Assembly: GCF_947623445.1 (NCBI RefSeq)
Contig: NC_135247.1
Coordinates: 3,226,501-3,290,500 of the forward strand
Direction of reading: 5' to 3'
Source of the DNA: Clavelina lepadiformis
Taxonomy: Eukaryota > Chordata > Ascidiacea > Aplousobranchia > Clavelinidae
DNA length: 64,000 bases
Both the position numbers and the translations under genes were made by a program. A model generated the notes under the pieces. The model ran no database searches. It saw only the letters and a program-made list of their open reading frames with translations, and was not told the DNA's origin. Below, piece after piece: positions 32,687 to 45,993 of this stretch; the first letter of the stretch is position 1; each line of letters starts with the position of its first letter.

Positions 32687-35600
32687 ATGGAGCAGTCTTT
32701 TCAACATGAAGACCTGGTGGCAGTTAATCGGAAAAAGGAAAAACGACAAACATGGAGCAAACCGTGGGATTTTTACATGTCAACTGTTGGATTAAGCGTT
32801 GGTATTGGAAATATTTGGAGATTTCCATATATGTGCTTCAAATACGGAGGAGGTAAGAGTAATTTCAATGAAACTGAAACACCAATCATTACGTAACAAT
32901 ATCAAGACTGAATTTTGAAAAAAATCAATTTAAAACTGTTAATATTAAACAAATATAAAAAATTATTTTTAAACCTCCTTTTGGGAGACCTTAAGGAAAT
33001 AAAAATTGCAAACAAGATGCTTGCGTAAAATTTTATTCACAATTTAAATCAGATTGTTTCCTTTTTCCTTTATTACCTTAACTCTTTTCATGCCGTTGTC
33101 ACTGTATCACAATTTTACGGTACAATGACTTGATATTACATTTTAATGTCTCAGGTGCATTTCTCATTCCTTATCTGCTGTCTTTCATTGTCGTTGCATT
33201 TCCACTGCTCTTATTAGAAGTCTCACTTGGACAATCAGTAAGGAAAGGTTTGGTGGTGTCGTGGGCAACTATTCCCATATTTAAAGGTATAATGTTGAGC
33301 AAATTTACTGACATATCGGAAGTGCTATAAATAGTTTCTGATTTGGTTTAATGTAATTTGCTGGAACTTCTTTAACGATGAGAATATGCCGTTTCACACT
33401 TTGCATGCAAAGACTTTTCTAAACAACCTAGCCATATAAGCTTTTTACGGTGACAATCATTATCAAGTAAATAATAAAAACTACTGCATAAACAATTGAT
33501 AAGAAGCAGAAAAAGACATGTTGAAAGCACGAGAACCGAAGCAGTACGAAGAATTTGATTACAGTAACTTAACTTGAACACAACAAACTTTACTAACTCA
33601 AACTCTCGTGTAATTTAGTGCAAGGTTCAACAAAAAATGTTTTGTACCCAAACCAAGTTTGCATGAAAAGCCCTAAACATTTTGCGTCAAACGGTACATC
33701 GTACGAAATGTTGCATCTGCGACAATTGTCATAAAAGCGTTTTACTGCGTATGTATATTGTTAAAGTTTATTAGCAAGCAAACAAAGACTATTTATGACG
33801 TGTTTGATTGCAAATATTTTCAATCTTACATCAAACCACTGATGCAGCTTTAACTAATGTCGAGTGTTTGCCAACCTTGCAACTTTAGATTTATAGTGTT
33901 CATTAAATCGCCATGAAGGGATGGTTGGGATTATAAACATGTACTTGTTTTTGCTTAAAAATATTAAACAAGCAAATTCAATTCCAACGTTTCATTTCAA
34001 TAATCTTTATATTATGATTTTTTTTATTTGCAAATTTTACTAATCGTCGTGGTGGGCCGCATGAGTTATTAATTGTCGGTTGTGACCAGGACAACGTAAT
34101 TTGATTGCTCGAATTATGCTTCAACATTACTGAAACAAACTCAAGCAAGCATTAATGAAATATTTGTAAAAATCTACGTTGAAATATGTTCGTTTTACAA
34201 ATGCAGGTATCGCCATTGCAAGCTCGGTCATCGTATTTCTTTCAAACTTTTCCTACCCGGTGGTCTTGGCTTGGGTTTTCAAATATCTCGTCTCCAGTTT
34301 TTCCTCAAACTTGCCCTGGATGAGTTGTGACAATGAATGGAACACTGAACACTGAACACTGCGTGAGCTTGCGGGAACGTGAGATGCAGAATGTAAATGA
34401 TACGAACAACGCATCGATCATGACAGTTTCAAACGTAACAAACCAAACAGGCGAAATATTTCAAATGTCCTCAGCGGAAGAATTTTGGAAGTATGGTTAT
34501 TTCTTAACACAAAATAGCAATATGCATAGTGGTGTTTTCATAACATAAGTTATTAAAATTAAATGTACAGTGTTTGGAAAGGGAGTAATTTGCAAAGCCT
34601 TCAAACAAAGAATAACTTTGTCATTTATCAATACTACAGCTAAGTCGACATCAACAAAGAAATCTTAAAGCATTTCCTTTTGTTAATCCTTTGCGTTACG
34701 GAATGCACAAGAAAAAACCTATGCATCATACTTTGATTTACATTGCATTGTTATCGTATTATTTTGATAACCTGCTAAGAACTGGATGACAGCGTTTGGC
34801 AGTTGGCAAGCTAATGCACCACCAATCGACAAACTAGCTCGCGGATCTTAGCTGTGTACTGATATACAGTAGAAATATAGACTTAGAAATTAAGAAATGA
34901 CAAATTAAATCTTTTTTTCCCAGAAGGCTTTAAACTGATCAAGACGATAGAATATAGATCATACACCGTATACTCTCTAGCCCTCACCACATAATTTCAT
35001 TTCAGTTTTGAAGTCTTAGGAGTATCGAAAGGTCTCCATGAAATCGGGTCCTTAAAAGGAGACCTCGCCCTTTACTGGACTCTTATATGGACTCTGGGAT
35101 ATTTTGCAACCTTCAAAGGAATCAAATGGTCAGCTAAGGTACAAATAAAAACATATTGTCACGTATTATAACAAATTTATGTCAAATCATATGCTACTTC
35201 GTCAGATAAAACGTCGATAGCAACTGTTTGTACGTTGCAGGTTGTTTACGTCACTGCAACGTTTCCAATTATTTTAATAACAATCGTCATGATCAGAGGT
35301 GTAACACTAGAGGGTGCGTCCATAGGGATTTACTACTACTTGAAACCCAATATGACACAACTGGAGAACCCGGAGGTAAAAGCAAATAATGATTATTTAT
35401 CCAAAGGGAACAATAAAATTCAGGATTGATCAGATATTGAACTTTTTTGAAGTGTATATGTAAGCAGGATTTTGCTTAGCCAGGAAACTTCCCGCTTTTA
35501 CGGCTAGTCAATTAGCTCCTTTTGCTTTTCTAACTTTTATTAGAATTTCTTTGATAAAAACGACCATCTTTCTTCTTTCAAATCCAAACGTAGACTGAAA

Positions 35601-37814
35601 TCAACACTCGCCCAGCACTTTCCAGCCGAGCGCAAAACCACACAAACCCAGATTCCACCTTTGACACGCAATGAGAAAATAAACGCGGGACACTAAATGC
35701 CAATTAGGCCCTAGGTGTTGCGATGTAAGACGTCACAAGAGATAGACTAAAATCATGTGTACATATGAACAGGTAAAATACGGCAGCACGTGAGCAAATA
35801 TAAGAAAACCAGACGAGCATGCATACAAATGACACAATGCGAATAAAAACACAAGTTGACCCACACATTGGAATAAATTAACCTATAAGAGTGGTGCGGA
35901 CAAACAGTGTACAATGTGAACAATTGATTTCCTAGTTGGGTAATTAAAATGCAATCTATCTAAAACAGGTAACAACTCACACTGTAAACAAGTAACTTTC
36001 AAATTTGGTGACGTAATATTAAAATGTGTTGGTTCTAAAACGGGTGCTTAAAAATAATCCCGTGACATATATATAATTACAAACAACACGTGTAGTAAAA
36101 TCCAGCGAGACTTCTATATATGGTATTATCATATATGTTTTTGGACATAAACGATTGACCTGCTACGCAAAAAAAACCGCTAAATTGCATGACAGTCAGG
36201 TTTGGATTGCCGCTGCAACTCAAGTCTTTTATACCAGTGCCGTGTGCACTGCAGTGCTGACAACTTTGGGTAGCTACAACAAATACAATCAAAACTTCAT
36301 CAGGTAAATCAAAATAGCTGGAAACACATATTATCCGGTTCCGATTGAATTTTTGTCTTCGATTACAGTCAACCACGAACAAAATTTAAAAAAACACATA
36401 AATAATGAAATAAAATTTTGTTTCTTACAGGGACGTCACAATGATTTCAATTTCTAACAGTTTTGCCAGTTTTCTGTGTGGTTTTGCTGTATTTTCTACT
36501 CTGGGATCCATGGCCTTTCACCAAGTAAGGACACTTTTTAAGACAATAAATTGTTTTTTTACGTGTCCTACTATGCTACAGCGTCTTCATTTCTTGACCA
36601 GAACTTAACAATAACTGAGGTTGCTCGATCAGGACCAGGACTGGTGTTCATAGCTTATCCACAAGCGTTAGCTATGTTGCCTCTACCGCAATTATGGAAT
36701 GTTCTATTCTTTCTCACAATATTGCTGTTGGGATTTGATACACAGGTTTGTAAAGAAATATGAGTCGAACAATAACGTAATCAATTTTTGAAAATTAATT
36801 TTAGAACACTTTAGCTAAATGTTGTAACAAGCATTCAACTGCAATGGTCGGATATGGGCCGACAATTATTGTTGCTATTATGGTTCGGTTAAAGTTATTA
36901 GTGATTATTTTCAAGTTTGTCTACGTGGAGAGCTTCTGTGCGATTTTCATGGACATTTATCCACGCTTAAGGAATTTTCATAAATATTCCAGGGAAATAT
37001 TCCTTGCGGTTTGTAATGTTGGATTCTGTTCGCTTGGAATGATTTTCATGACGGAGGTAATAACGCCTAAACTTAAATCATTTTAATCCATGCTCACTAC
37101 TCAGTCACATTTTTAATAACCAATAAATTTCCGATCGATTTTTCATAAATAAACAGTCGTGGATTATATCCACAGGGAGGTGTTTATGTTTTCGAAATAT
37201 TCAACACATATGGCATAGCAGGCTGGTGTGTATTCTTCATCGCTACGTGTGAGTTTGTAGCGGTTGGTTGGGTGTATGGTGCTGATCGTCACTGGGACGA
37301 AATCAACCGAATGGTTGGATATTGCAGGATACGATTCGTGGTTACTTTGGTTTGGAAATATATTGGACCGGCAATTTGCATGGTGAAGTGTTTAAAACAG
37401 TGTAATTTGAGCAAGCTCGTCAGTCAATGCTGACAAATATTTTAAGCTTGCCGGTAAATACACAACTTTATTTGCAGATGGTGTCTGTCTATTGCGTGAC
37501 CGCTCACAGCCCTCTGTCTTATGGAAGCTATGTCTATCCTCCGTGGGCACAAGCAATATGTCATCTTATGGCAACTAGTTCTGCTATATGCATTCCTCTA
37601 TACGCCATCTACCTTGTTGTTAGCTCAAAGAAACCTTGGTCGCAGGTACAGGGCATATTATGATAAAATATGATAAAGTAAAATGACAGTTGGCCGATAA
37701 TAATGGCTTGTACTTGATTTACATTTGTTTTATTTACCACAGTTACGTCGAAAGGTAAACGCAGAAGAAACGAAGTGTGAGAGCATAATCAGCGAAAAAG
37801 AAGAAATGTTGTAA
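32687..37814 (+). pseudogene. SLC6-family transporter, copy 3, frame closed in exon 3
   Basis: Twelve exons: 32687-32852, 33155-33286, 34207-34490, 35006-35138, 35241-35375, 36200-36303, 36431-36524, 36602-36745, 36916-37056, 37176-37382, 37478-37645 and 37743-37814. Exon 3 is 284 bp instead of 277. The heptamer 'aacactg' occurs three times at 34341-34361 where the other copies have two. This shifts the frame and gives TGA at 34353-34355, in the outer loop just after WNTEH, about residue 148. All other exons and splice sites look intact and nearly identical to their paralogues. The loss must therefore be recent, polymorphic, or a sequencing error in a slippage-prone heptamer. The 5' half of exon 3 resembles copies 1 and 2, and the rest resembles copy 4. 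Intron 5 carries a solo LTR. Confidence 0.85.
35459..36067 (-). mobile_element. Solo LTR in intron 5 of SLC6 copy 3
   Basis: 609 bp, TG...CA ends as read on the plus strand, flanked by TATA (35455-35458 and 36068-36071). It is related to the 419-bp LTRs at 48746 and 54298 (shared 'cttcccgc', 'acggctagtca', 'cataaaaataatcccgtgac') but longer, so it belongs to a sister subfamily. Orientation is given relative to that element. Confidence 0.85.
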
Positions 37815-39640
37815 AACTGAAAGTGCATTTTACAGCATCGCACAATACTTTTGGTTAATATTGTATTTTACAAACAATGCTGTTAGAATATTGAAGCGAG
37901 TTGCACAACACAAAAGATGTTGATTCAACTCCCATAAAGTGAGCAAGAATTCCTTCAGTGGTTGTTAAGCAAGTTGCTGAAACCCGCTCACCTGTCGATC
38001 AAAAAACCAAATCGATCAAAAAATGCACGCTTTGTTGCAAGGACACTCACAATGCAAGACGTGTGTAGAGCTTTAGGCGTATAGCAATCAGTGAAATGTC
38101 AGGTTTAATCAATGGAAATACTGCTTAGTTCAAAGATGACTCAGGTGATGGTGGACGTAAAGTATATTGCTAAGTTTTAGAAATTGTGTTTTTATGTAAC
38201 CTTAATCGTTAGCTGCTGAACAACCGGTGCGGAATAATTGCCATAGAATAAGTAAGGATGCGACTGTTTCACTAGAAGCAGGTCTCGCAGCTTTTTGTTG
38301 AAGATATGCGGTTAGGAAAAAGGCTATGTCAAAAGTTGATTTCAGCTTTTTAAGGTTTTTAAGGTTAGATTTCGATTAGAAGGTAGATTTAGGTTAGGTT
38401 TAGGTTGCTATGTTATACAATTTAAGTTAAGTTAACAAGAAACCGTGTAAAATAACTTTCAACGTACAATTTTTTTCGATGAAATAGTGGCAGCCAGTAA
38501 GTATTAGTCAAGGTACGTTTATATCGGCTATGTACAATCGACAACCAACTTAACTAAATGTTCCTTGCATAAAGCAAAATTATTTTATAAATTTTTCCTT
38601 TCTTTCCGAAAAAAATTAACTATAAAATTAAATTTAGTTGAATCTATTTTTGGCAAAGTCTACTTCAATAGCAGTTTGTATTAACGTTGTTTAATCTTAC
38701 AGCTATCAAAGCTTATATATTCGTTTCTGTTGTGCGAGAAAATAGCAAATCATTTACTGCACGGTGCACAGTATCACAAAATGAAACAGATGAAAATAAA
38801 ACCTCAAGTGTAAAATTGAATCACAGTTACATGAGTCTTAAAATTGGTTGTCGCACTGGGGTGTGTTTCTACGATTCTTTTGCGGGACAAGCAACCCTCG
38901 TATGAATCACAAACGGATAAACCTTTCCACTTGATCAAGTGAGCTCAAGTAAGCATTATAATGAGCGCCTTTTGCAAAGGATATAAAGCCGTTAAGAAAG
39001 CATATTCGTAGAGATCTGGTTTACAGAATGCGCACAAAAGTTATAATTTTGAATCGGATTGCTTCTCGAAAATGGTGGCTGGACGGTTCAAACCAGGACT
39101 ATTCGATTCAGGACAACTTAACCCACGGACAACTCATTCCCCATTTGTGTCTAGCGTCCTACTTGTAGGACACCTAATTTAACGCGCATAACTTTATTTC
39201 CGCAAAAAGTATTGATATAAAAGCAATTAGTGTAAGACGACAAATATGTTCCATACGAGTTTGAAATAGTTCTATTAACACTGACATCTTGTTGTGGAAT
39301 CAGACCTATACCAATCTCAAAATTTTCGATTTTCTGCTTTAAATGTTTTCGTTGGGAGTCATCATCCTCGTCAAAAAAAATCTTATAAATTGCAATTAAG
39401 ATGTTGCAGTGAGTTTTCTATCTAATTCTAACAGATAGATGAAGAAAGTGAAAAGCAGATCTGATAAAAATTAGTTTAGAAAATAAATGTTTGTAAGGAT
39501 TGATGTTCAACCGGTAAAGACTTCACTTTCTAATTTTTCGCTAAATGGGCACTTTCATTACAGTGTTGTCGAAACATAAACTTGTTTTCATTGCAGTGCA
39601 AGATATGTACTGGTATGACAGTAAAAACGATATCCGTGAC

Positions 39641-39865
39641 TGTTGGTTAAATCGTCCGTTGGTTGAACTGTCCGTGGGTTAATGAATCGTCCGTGGGTTG
39701 AATCGTGCGTGGGTTGAATCGTCATTGGGTTGAATCGTTGGTGGGTTGAATCGTCTGTGGGTTGAATCGTCGGTGGGTTGAATCGTCCGTGGGTTGAATC
39801 GTCCGTGGGTTGAATCGTCCGCGGGTTGAATCGTCCGCGGGTTGAATCGTCCGTGGGTTAAATCG
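39641..39865 (+). repeat. 16-bp minisatellite, about 14 units
   Basis: Same unit as at 31435-31641 (gggttgaatcgtccgt) with its own pattern of variant units, so the two arrays have evolved separately since the spacer was duplicated. Confidence 0.93.
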
Positions 39866-40432
39866 ACCTGGAACCTTCAAAACGATGTTTTTAGAAAAAA
39901 ACTAAATCAGCATGATTTTAAGATCTATATACTTTTCCAAAGGTATTGACAAATTGTATTTCTTGTAACTTATATGTTATATTATTATTTGTATATATTT
40001 ATATAAATTATATAGGTTGCCTGCCGCCAAACAGGGTTTAGTTGCATAAAATGAATGCATAATTTAAAAAAAATGCAATTTACCATCATAGTAATAAATT
40101 TAACAATCAGCCTAAAGAAATTTTTAGATTGACATTATACCGCTGGGTTTGTATTTTTACCTGGCTCCAAATGAAAATGAGAAGGCCGGTTCGTCAATTT
40201 AGATTTTATTTCAGGCCGATCACCAAAGCTTGAAAAAATTTCATCTTTTCCAAAACAAAATGTGCGACAACTTTCAGTATCAGATTAAGCAACTTTTGCC
40301 GTCATTTAGTTTGGTGACCATTTTACGGGATAAGCCTAAAATCAACAAACTAAAGCAAACAGCAGGCATACAATAACTACAATGCAATAAACTGAACTTA
40401 GTAACGCAATTTTTATAGCGTAATTAACAACA

Positions 40433-40466
40433 CCTAAACTTAAACCTAAACCTAAACCCCTAAACC
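40433..40466 (+). repeat. Short CCTAAA-like run
   Basis: About five degenerate units of 'cctaaac', resembling an interstitial telomere-type repeat. It is too short and imperfect to claim telomeric origin. Confidence 0.5.
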
Positions 40467-40857
40467 ATGCAAACACCAAGTGATAATTTCTTTTTTCTCG
40501 AAGTAATTTTCTTCCGGTGATTAGCGGTTTTCGAAAAACTTCTTTCGCAAAGCAAGTGAAAGTTAAATAATTTTATTCTTTTTTTAATTTTTCTTGATAA
40601 ACACATCTTCATGACTTACTAACACGTAGAAAGCATAGAAGACCTAATTACGCGTAACGCAATTTATAGGACGTATATCAAGTTTACTTTAAATTTGATT
40701 TAGCATATATAGTTCTTGCTCTTTCACTACAAATTTTTCCTGTTTTTTGTTTACCCGTTCTACTCTATTTGTACTGTAAACAAAAAGTAAGTAATTTATT
40801 TTACTTATAATATCAATTTTATACTGCAGTGCTTTATTGAATATATATAGGTTATAT

Positions 40858-40865
40858 ATTTGCAT
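40858..40865 (+). promoter_or_regulatory. POU octamer ATTTGCAT before SLC6 copy 4
   Basis: Ends 8 bp before the ATG at 40874, as in copies 1 and 3. Confidence 0.4.
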
Positions 40866-40873
40866 AACAACTG

Positions 40874-43800
40874 ATGGAGGAGTTTATTCAACATGAAGAC
40901 CTGTTGGTAGTTAATCGGAAAAAGGAAAAACGACAAACATGGAGCAAACCGTGGGATTTCTACATGTCAAGCCTTGGATTAAGTGTAGGTCTTGGAAATA
41001 TTTGGAGATTTCCATATATGTGCTTTAAATACGGAGGAGGTAAGAGTAATTTCAATGAAACTGAAACACCAATCCTCACATAACAATATCAAAACTGAAT
41101 TTTGAAAAAAAATCAATTTAAAACTGTTAATATTAAACAAGTATAAAAAATCATTTTTAAACCTCCTTTCGGAAGACCTTAAGAAAATAAAAATTGCAAA
41201 CAAGATGTTTGCATAAAATTTTATTCACGATTTAAATCAGATTGTTTCCTTTTCCTTTATTACCTTAACCCTTATCAGCATGTCGTTATCACTGTATTAC
41301 AGATTTACGGTACAATGACTTGATATTACATTTTAATGTCTCAGGTGCATTTCTCATCCCATATCTGCTATCTTTCATTGTCATTGCATTTCCACTGCTC
41401 TTATTAGAAGTCTCACTTGGACAATCAGTAGGGAAAGGTTTGGTGGCGTCGTGGGCAACTATACCCATATTTAAAGGTATAATGTTGAACAAACTTACTG
41501 ACACGTATGGGTAATGCTATAAATAGTTTCTGACTTGATTTAATGTAATTCGCTGTAACTTTTTTAACGATGATAATATGGCGTTTCACACTTTGCATGC
41601 AAAGACTTTTCTAAACAACCTAGCCACATAAGCTTTTTACGGTGACAATCATTATCAAGTAAATAATAAAAACTACAGCATATACAATTGATAAGAAGCA
41701 GAAAAAGACATGTTGAAAGCACGAGAACCGACGTGGTACGAAGAATTTGATTACAGTAACTTAACTTGAACATAACAAACTTTAGTAACTCAAACTCTCA
41801 TATAATTTAGTGCAAGGTTCAACAAAAAATGTTTGTACCCAAACCAAGTTTGCATGAAGAGTCCTAGAGTCTAGACATTTTGCATCAAACGGTACGAAAA
41901 TCGTACGAAACGTTGTATCTGTGACGAGTGTCATAAAAGCGTTTTACTGCGTATGTATATTGTTAAAGTTTATTAGCAAGCAAACAAAGACTATTTATGA
42001 CGTGTTTCATTGCAAATATTTTCAATCTTACATCAAACCACTGATGGAGCTTCAACTAATGTCGAGTGTTTGCCAACCTTGCCACTTTGGATTTATAGTG
42101 TTCGTTAAATCGGCCATGAAAGGATGATTTGGATTATAAACATAAACAAATACATGTTTTTGCTTAAAAATATTAAACAGGTAAATTCAATTCCAACGTT
42201 TCATTTTAATAAACTTCATATTATGATTTTTTTTGGCAAATTTTACCAATCGTCGTGGTGGGCCGCATGAATTATTAATTGTCGGTTGTGACCAGGAGAA
42301 CGTAATTTGATTTAGCAAATTATGCTTCAACATTTCTGAAACAAATTCAAGCAAGCATTAACGAAATATTCTTAAAAACTCTACGTTGAAATATGTTCGT
42401 TTTACAAATGCAGGTATCGCCATTGCCAGCGCTGTAATCGTATTTCTTCAAGACTTTTCCTACCCGGTGATCTTGGCTTGGGTTTTCAAGTATCTCGTTT
42501 CCAGTTTTTCCTCAAATTTACCTTGGATGAGTTGTGACAATGAATGGAACACTGAACACTGCGTGAGCTCATGGGAACGTGTGATGCAGAATGTAAATGA
42601 TACGAACAACGCATCGATGATGACAGTTTCAAACGTAACGAACCAAACAGGCGAAATACTTCAAATGTCTTCAGCGGAAGAATTTTGGAAGTATGGTTAT
42701 TTCTTAACACAAAATAGCAATATGTTTTGTGGTCTTTTCAAACCAAAAGTTATTAAAATTAAATGTACAGTTTTGGAATGGAGTAATTTGCACAGCCTTT
42801 GTACAAAGATTAACTTTCTCAGTTATCAATGTAACCAAGATTTTCCCTAGCCAGGAAACTTCCCGATTTTACGGCTAGTCAATTAGCTCTTTTTGCTTTT
42901 CTAACTTTGATTAGAATTTGTTTGATAAAAACAACCATCTATCTTCTTTCAAATCCAGACGTAGACTGACCCAACACTCCCTAGAACGTTCCAGCCGAGC
43001 GCAAAACCACACAAACACAGATTCCACCGTTGCCGGGCACAGAGAAAATAAACGTATGACGCTAAATACCAATTAGGCCCTAGGGGTAGCGATGTAAGAC
43101 GTCACAGACTAAAAACATGTGTACATATGAACAGGTAAAATACGTCAGCACGTGAACAAACATAAGAAAACCTGACGAGCATGCATACGAACGACACAAT
43201 GCGAATAAAAACACAAGTTGACCCACACATTGGACTAAATTAACCTACAAGAGTGGTGCAAACAAACTGTGTACAATGTGAACAATTGACTCCTTAATTG
43301 GGTAATTAAAATGCAGTCTATCTAAAACAGGTAACAACTCACACCGTAAACAAGTGACTTACAATTTTGGTGAGGCAATATTAAAATGTGTTGGTTCTAA
43401 AACGGGTGCATAAAAATAATCCCGTGACATCAATACTACAGCTATATCGACATCATAAAAGAAATCTTCAAGCATTTTCTTTTGTTAATCCTTTCCGTTA
43501 CGGAATCCACAAAAAAAAATTATGTTTCATACTTTGATTTACATTGCATTTCTATCGTACTATTTTTAAAACCTGCTAAGAACTGGTTAACAGCATTTGG
43601 CAGTTGGCAAGCTATTGCACCATCAATCGACAAACTAGCTAGCGGAGATTAACTATGTAATGGTATACTGCAGAAATATAGACTTAGAAATTAAGAAATG
43701 ACAAATTAAATCTTTTTTTCTCAGAGGGCTCTAAACGGATCAAGACGATAGAATATAGATCATACACCGTATACTCTCTAGCCCTCACCACATAATTTCA

Positions 43801-45993
43801 TTTCAGTTTTAAAGTCTTAGGAGTATCGAAAGGTCTCCATGAAATCGGGTCCTTAAAAGGAGACCTCGCCCTTTACTGGACTCTTATATGGACTCTGGGA
43901 TATTTTGCAACCTTCAAAGGAATCAAATGGTCAGCTAAGGTACAAATAATAACATATTGTCACGTATTATAATAAATTTATGTCAAATCATAGCCTACTT
44001 TGTCAGATAAAACGTCGTTCATCACAACTGTTTGTACATTGCAGGTTGTTTACGTCACTGCAACGTTTCCAATTATTTTGATAACAATCGTAATGATCAG
44101 AGGGGTAACACTAGAGGGCGCGTCCATGGGGATTTACTACTACTTGAAACCCAATATGACACAGCTGGAGAACCCAGAGGTAAAAGCAAATAATGATTAT
44201 TTATCCAAAGGGATCAATAAAAGTCAGGATTGTTCAACAGATATTGAACTTTTTTGCAGTGTATATATAATTACAAACAACACGTGTAGTAAAATCCAAC
44301 CAAACTTCTATATATGGTCTTATCATACATGTTTTTGGACATAAACGAATGAGCTGCTATGCAAAAAGAACGCTAATTTGCATGACATTCAGGTTTGGAC
44401 TGCCGCTGCAACTCAAGTCTTTTATACCAGTGCCGTGTGCTCTGCTGTGCTGACAACTTTAGGAAGCTATAACAAACTCAATCAAAACTTCATCAGGTAA
44501 ATAAAAATAGCTGGAAACACAAATTATCCGGTTCCGGTCGGATTTCTATCTTCGATTACAGTTAAGCAAAAACAAAATTGAACAAAACACATAAATAATG
44601 ATTTTTGTTTCTTTCAGGGACGTCACAATGATTTCAATTTCTAACAGTTTTGCCAGTTTTCTGTGTGGTTTTGCTGTATTTTCTACTCTGGGATCGATGG
44701 CCTTTCACCAGGTAAGGACAATCTTTAAACCATAAATGATTTTTACGTGTCCTACTGTGCTACAGCGTCTTTATTTCTCCACCAGAACTTAACAATAACT
44801 GAGGTTGCTCGATCAGGACCAGGACTGGTGTTCATAGCTTATCCACAAGCGTTAGCTATGTTGCCTCTACCGCAATTATGGAATGTTTTATTCTTTCTGA
44901 CAATATTGCTGTTGGGATTTGATACACAAGTTTGTAAACAAATATGAGTCAAATAATAACGTAATCAATTTTTGAAAATTAATTTTAGAACACTTTAGCT
45001 AAATGTTGTAACAAGCATTCAACTGCAATGGTCGGATATGGGCCGACAATTATTGTTGCTATTATGGTTCGGTTAAAGTTATTAGTGATTATTTTCAAGT
45101 TTGTCTACGTGGAGAGCTTCTGTGCAATTTTCATGGACATCTATCCACACTTAAGGAATTTTCATAAATATTCCAGGGAAATATTCCTCGCGGTCTGTAA
45201 TGTTGGATTCTGTTCGCTTGGAATGATTTTCATGACGGAGGTAATAATGCCTAAACTTAAATCATTTTAATCCATGCTCACTACTCAGTCACATTTTTAA
45301 TAACCAATAAATTTTCCTCCGATTTTTCATAAATAAACAGTCGTGGACTATATCCACAGGGAGGTGTTTACGTTTTCGAAATATTCAACACATATGGCAT
45401 AGCAGGCTGGTGCGTATTCTTCATCGCTACGTGTGAGTTTGTAGCAGTTGGTTGGGTGTATGGTGCTGATCGTCACTGGGACGAAATCAACCGAATGGTT
45501 GGATATTGCAGGATACGATTTGTGGTTACTTTGGTTTGGAAATATATTGGACCAGCAATTTGCATGGTGAAGTGTTTAAAACAGTGTAATTTGAGCAAGC
45601 TCGTCAGTCAATGCTGACAAATATTTTAAGCTTGCCGGTAAATACACAACTTACTTTGCAGATGGTGTCTGTCTATTGCGTGACCGCTCACAGCCCTCTG
45701 TCTTATGGAAGCTATGTCTATCCTCCGTGGGCACAAGCAATATGTCATCTTATGGCAACTAGTTCTGCTATATGCATTCCTCTATACGCCATCTATCTCG
45801 TTGTTAGCTCAAAGAAACCTTGGTCGCAGGTACAAGGCATATTATTATTAAAAATATGGCTAAAGTAAAATGACAAAATTAATCGTTTACTTGATTTACA
45901 TTTGTTTTTTTTTATATGCAGTTACGTCGAAAGGTAAATGCAGAAGAAACGAAGCGTGAAAGCGTAATCAGCGAAAAAGAAGAAATGTTGTAA
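40874..45993 (+). CDS. SLC6-family transporter, copy 4
   Basis: Twelve exons: 40874-41039, 41345-41476, 42414-42690, 43807-43939, 44045-44179, 44393-44496, 44618-44711, 44786-44929, 45100-45240, 45360-45566, 45662-45829 and 45922-45993. They give 590 residues with the same exon lengths as copy 1. It starts [20 protein letters not shown]. Copy-specific residues are VFLQDFSYP in helix 3 (others VFLSNFSYP), KVLGVSKG at the start of exon 4 (others EVLG), SYNKLNQN (others SYNKYNQN) and YPHLRNF (others YPRLRNF). Exon 2 reads ATIPIFKG as in copy 3, against AIIPLFKG in copies 1 and 2. Intron 3 carries a solo LTR at 42830-43429 and is otherwise of normal structure. The frame is intact, so this is a likely working gene next to the broken copy 3. 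Confidence 0.93.
42830..43429 (-). mobile_element. Solo LTR in intron 3 of SLC6 copy 4
   Basis: 600 bp, closely related to the solo LTR at 35459-36067 but at a different place in the gene. It has its own 4-bp target duplication, TCAA (42826-42829 and 43430-43433). The two insertions are therefore independent and later than the gene duplication. Confidence 0.88.

Larger units (their letters stand above)
37815..40873. repeat. Spacer between SLC6 copies 3 and 4 (partner 28976-32686)
   Basis: Paralogous to the previous spacer, without the 568-bp segment and without the solo LTR. It holds the second minisatellite array and a short 'cctaaa' run at 40433-40466. No gene was recognised. Confidence 0.8.

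Noticed and set aside
40433-40466. Interstitial telomere repeat
   Set aside because: Only about five degenerate CCTAAA-like units. Too short to distinguish from chance in AT-rich DNA.
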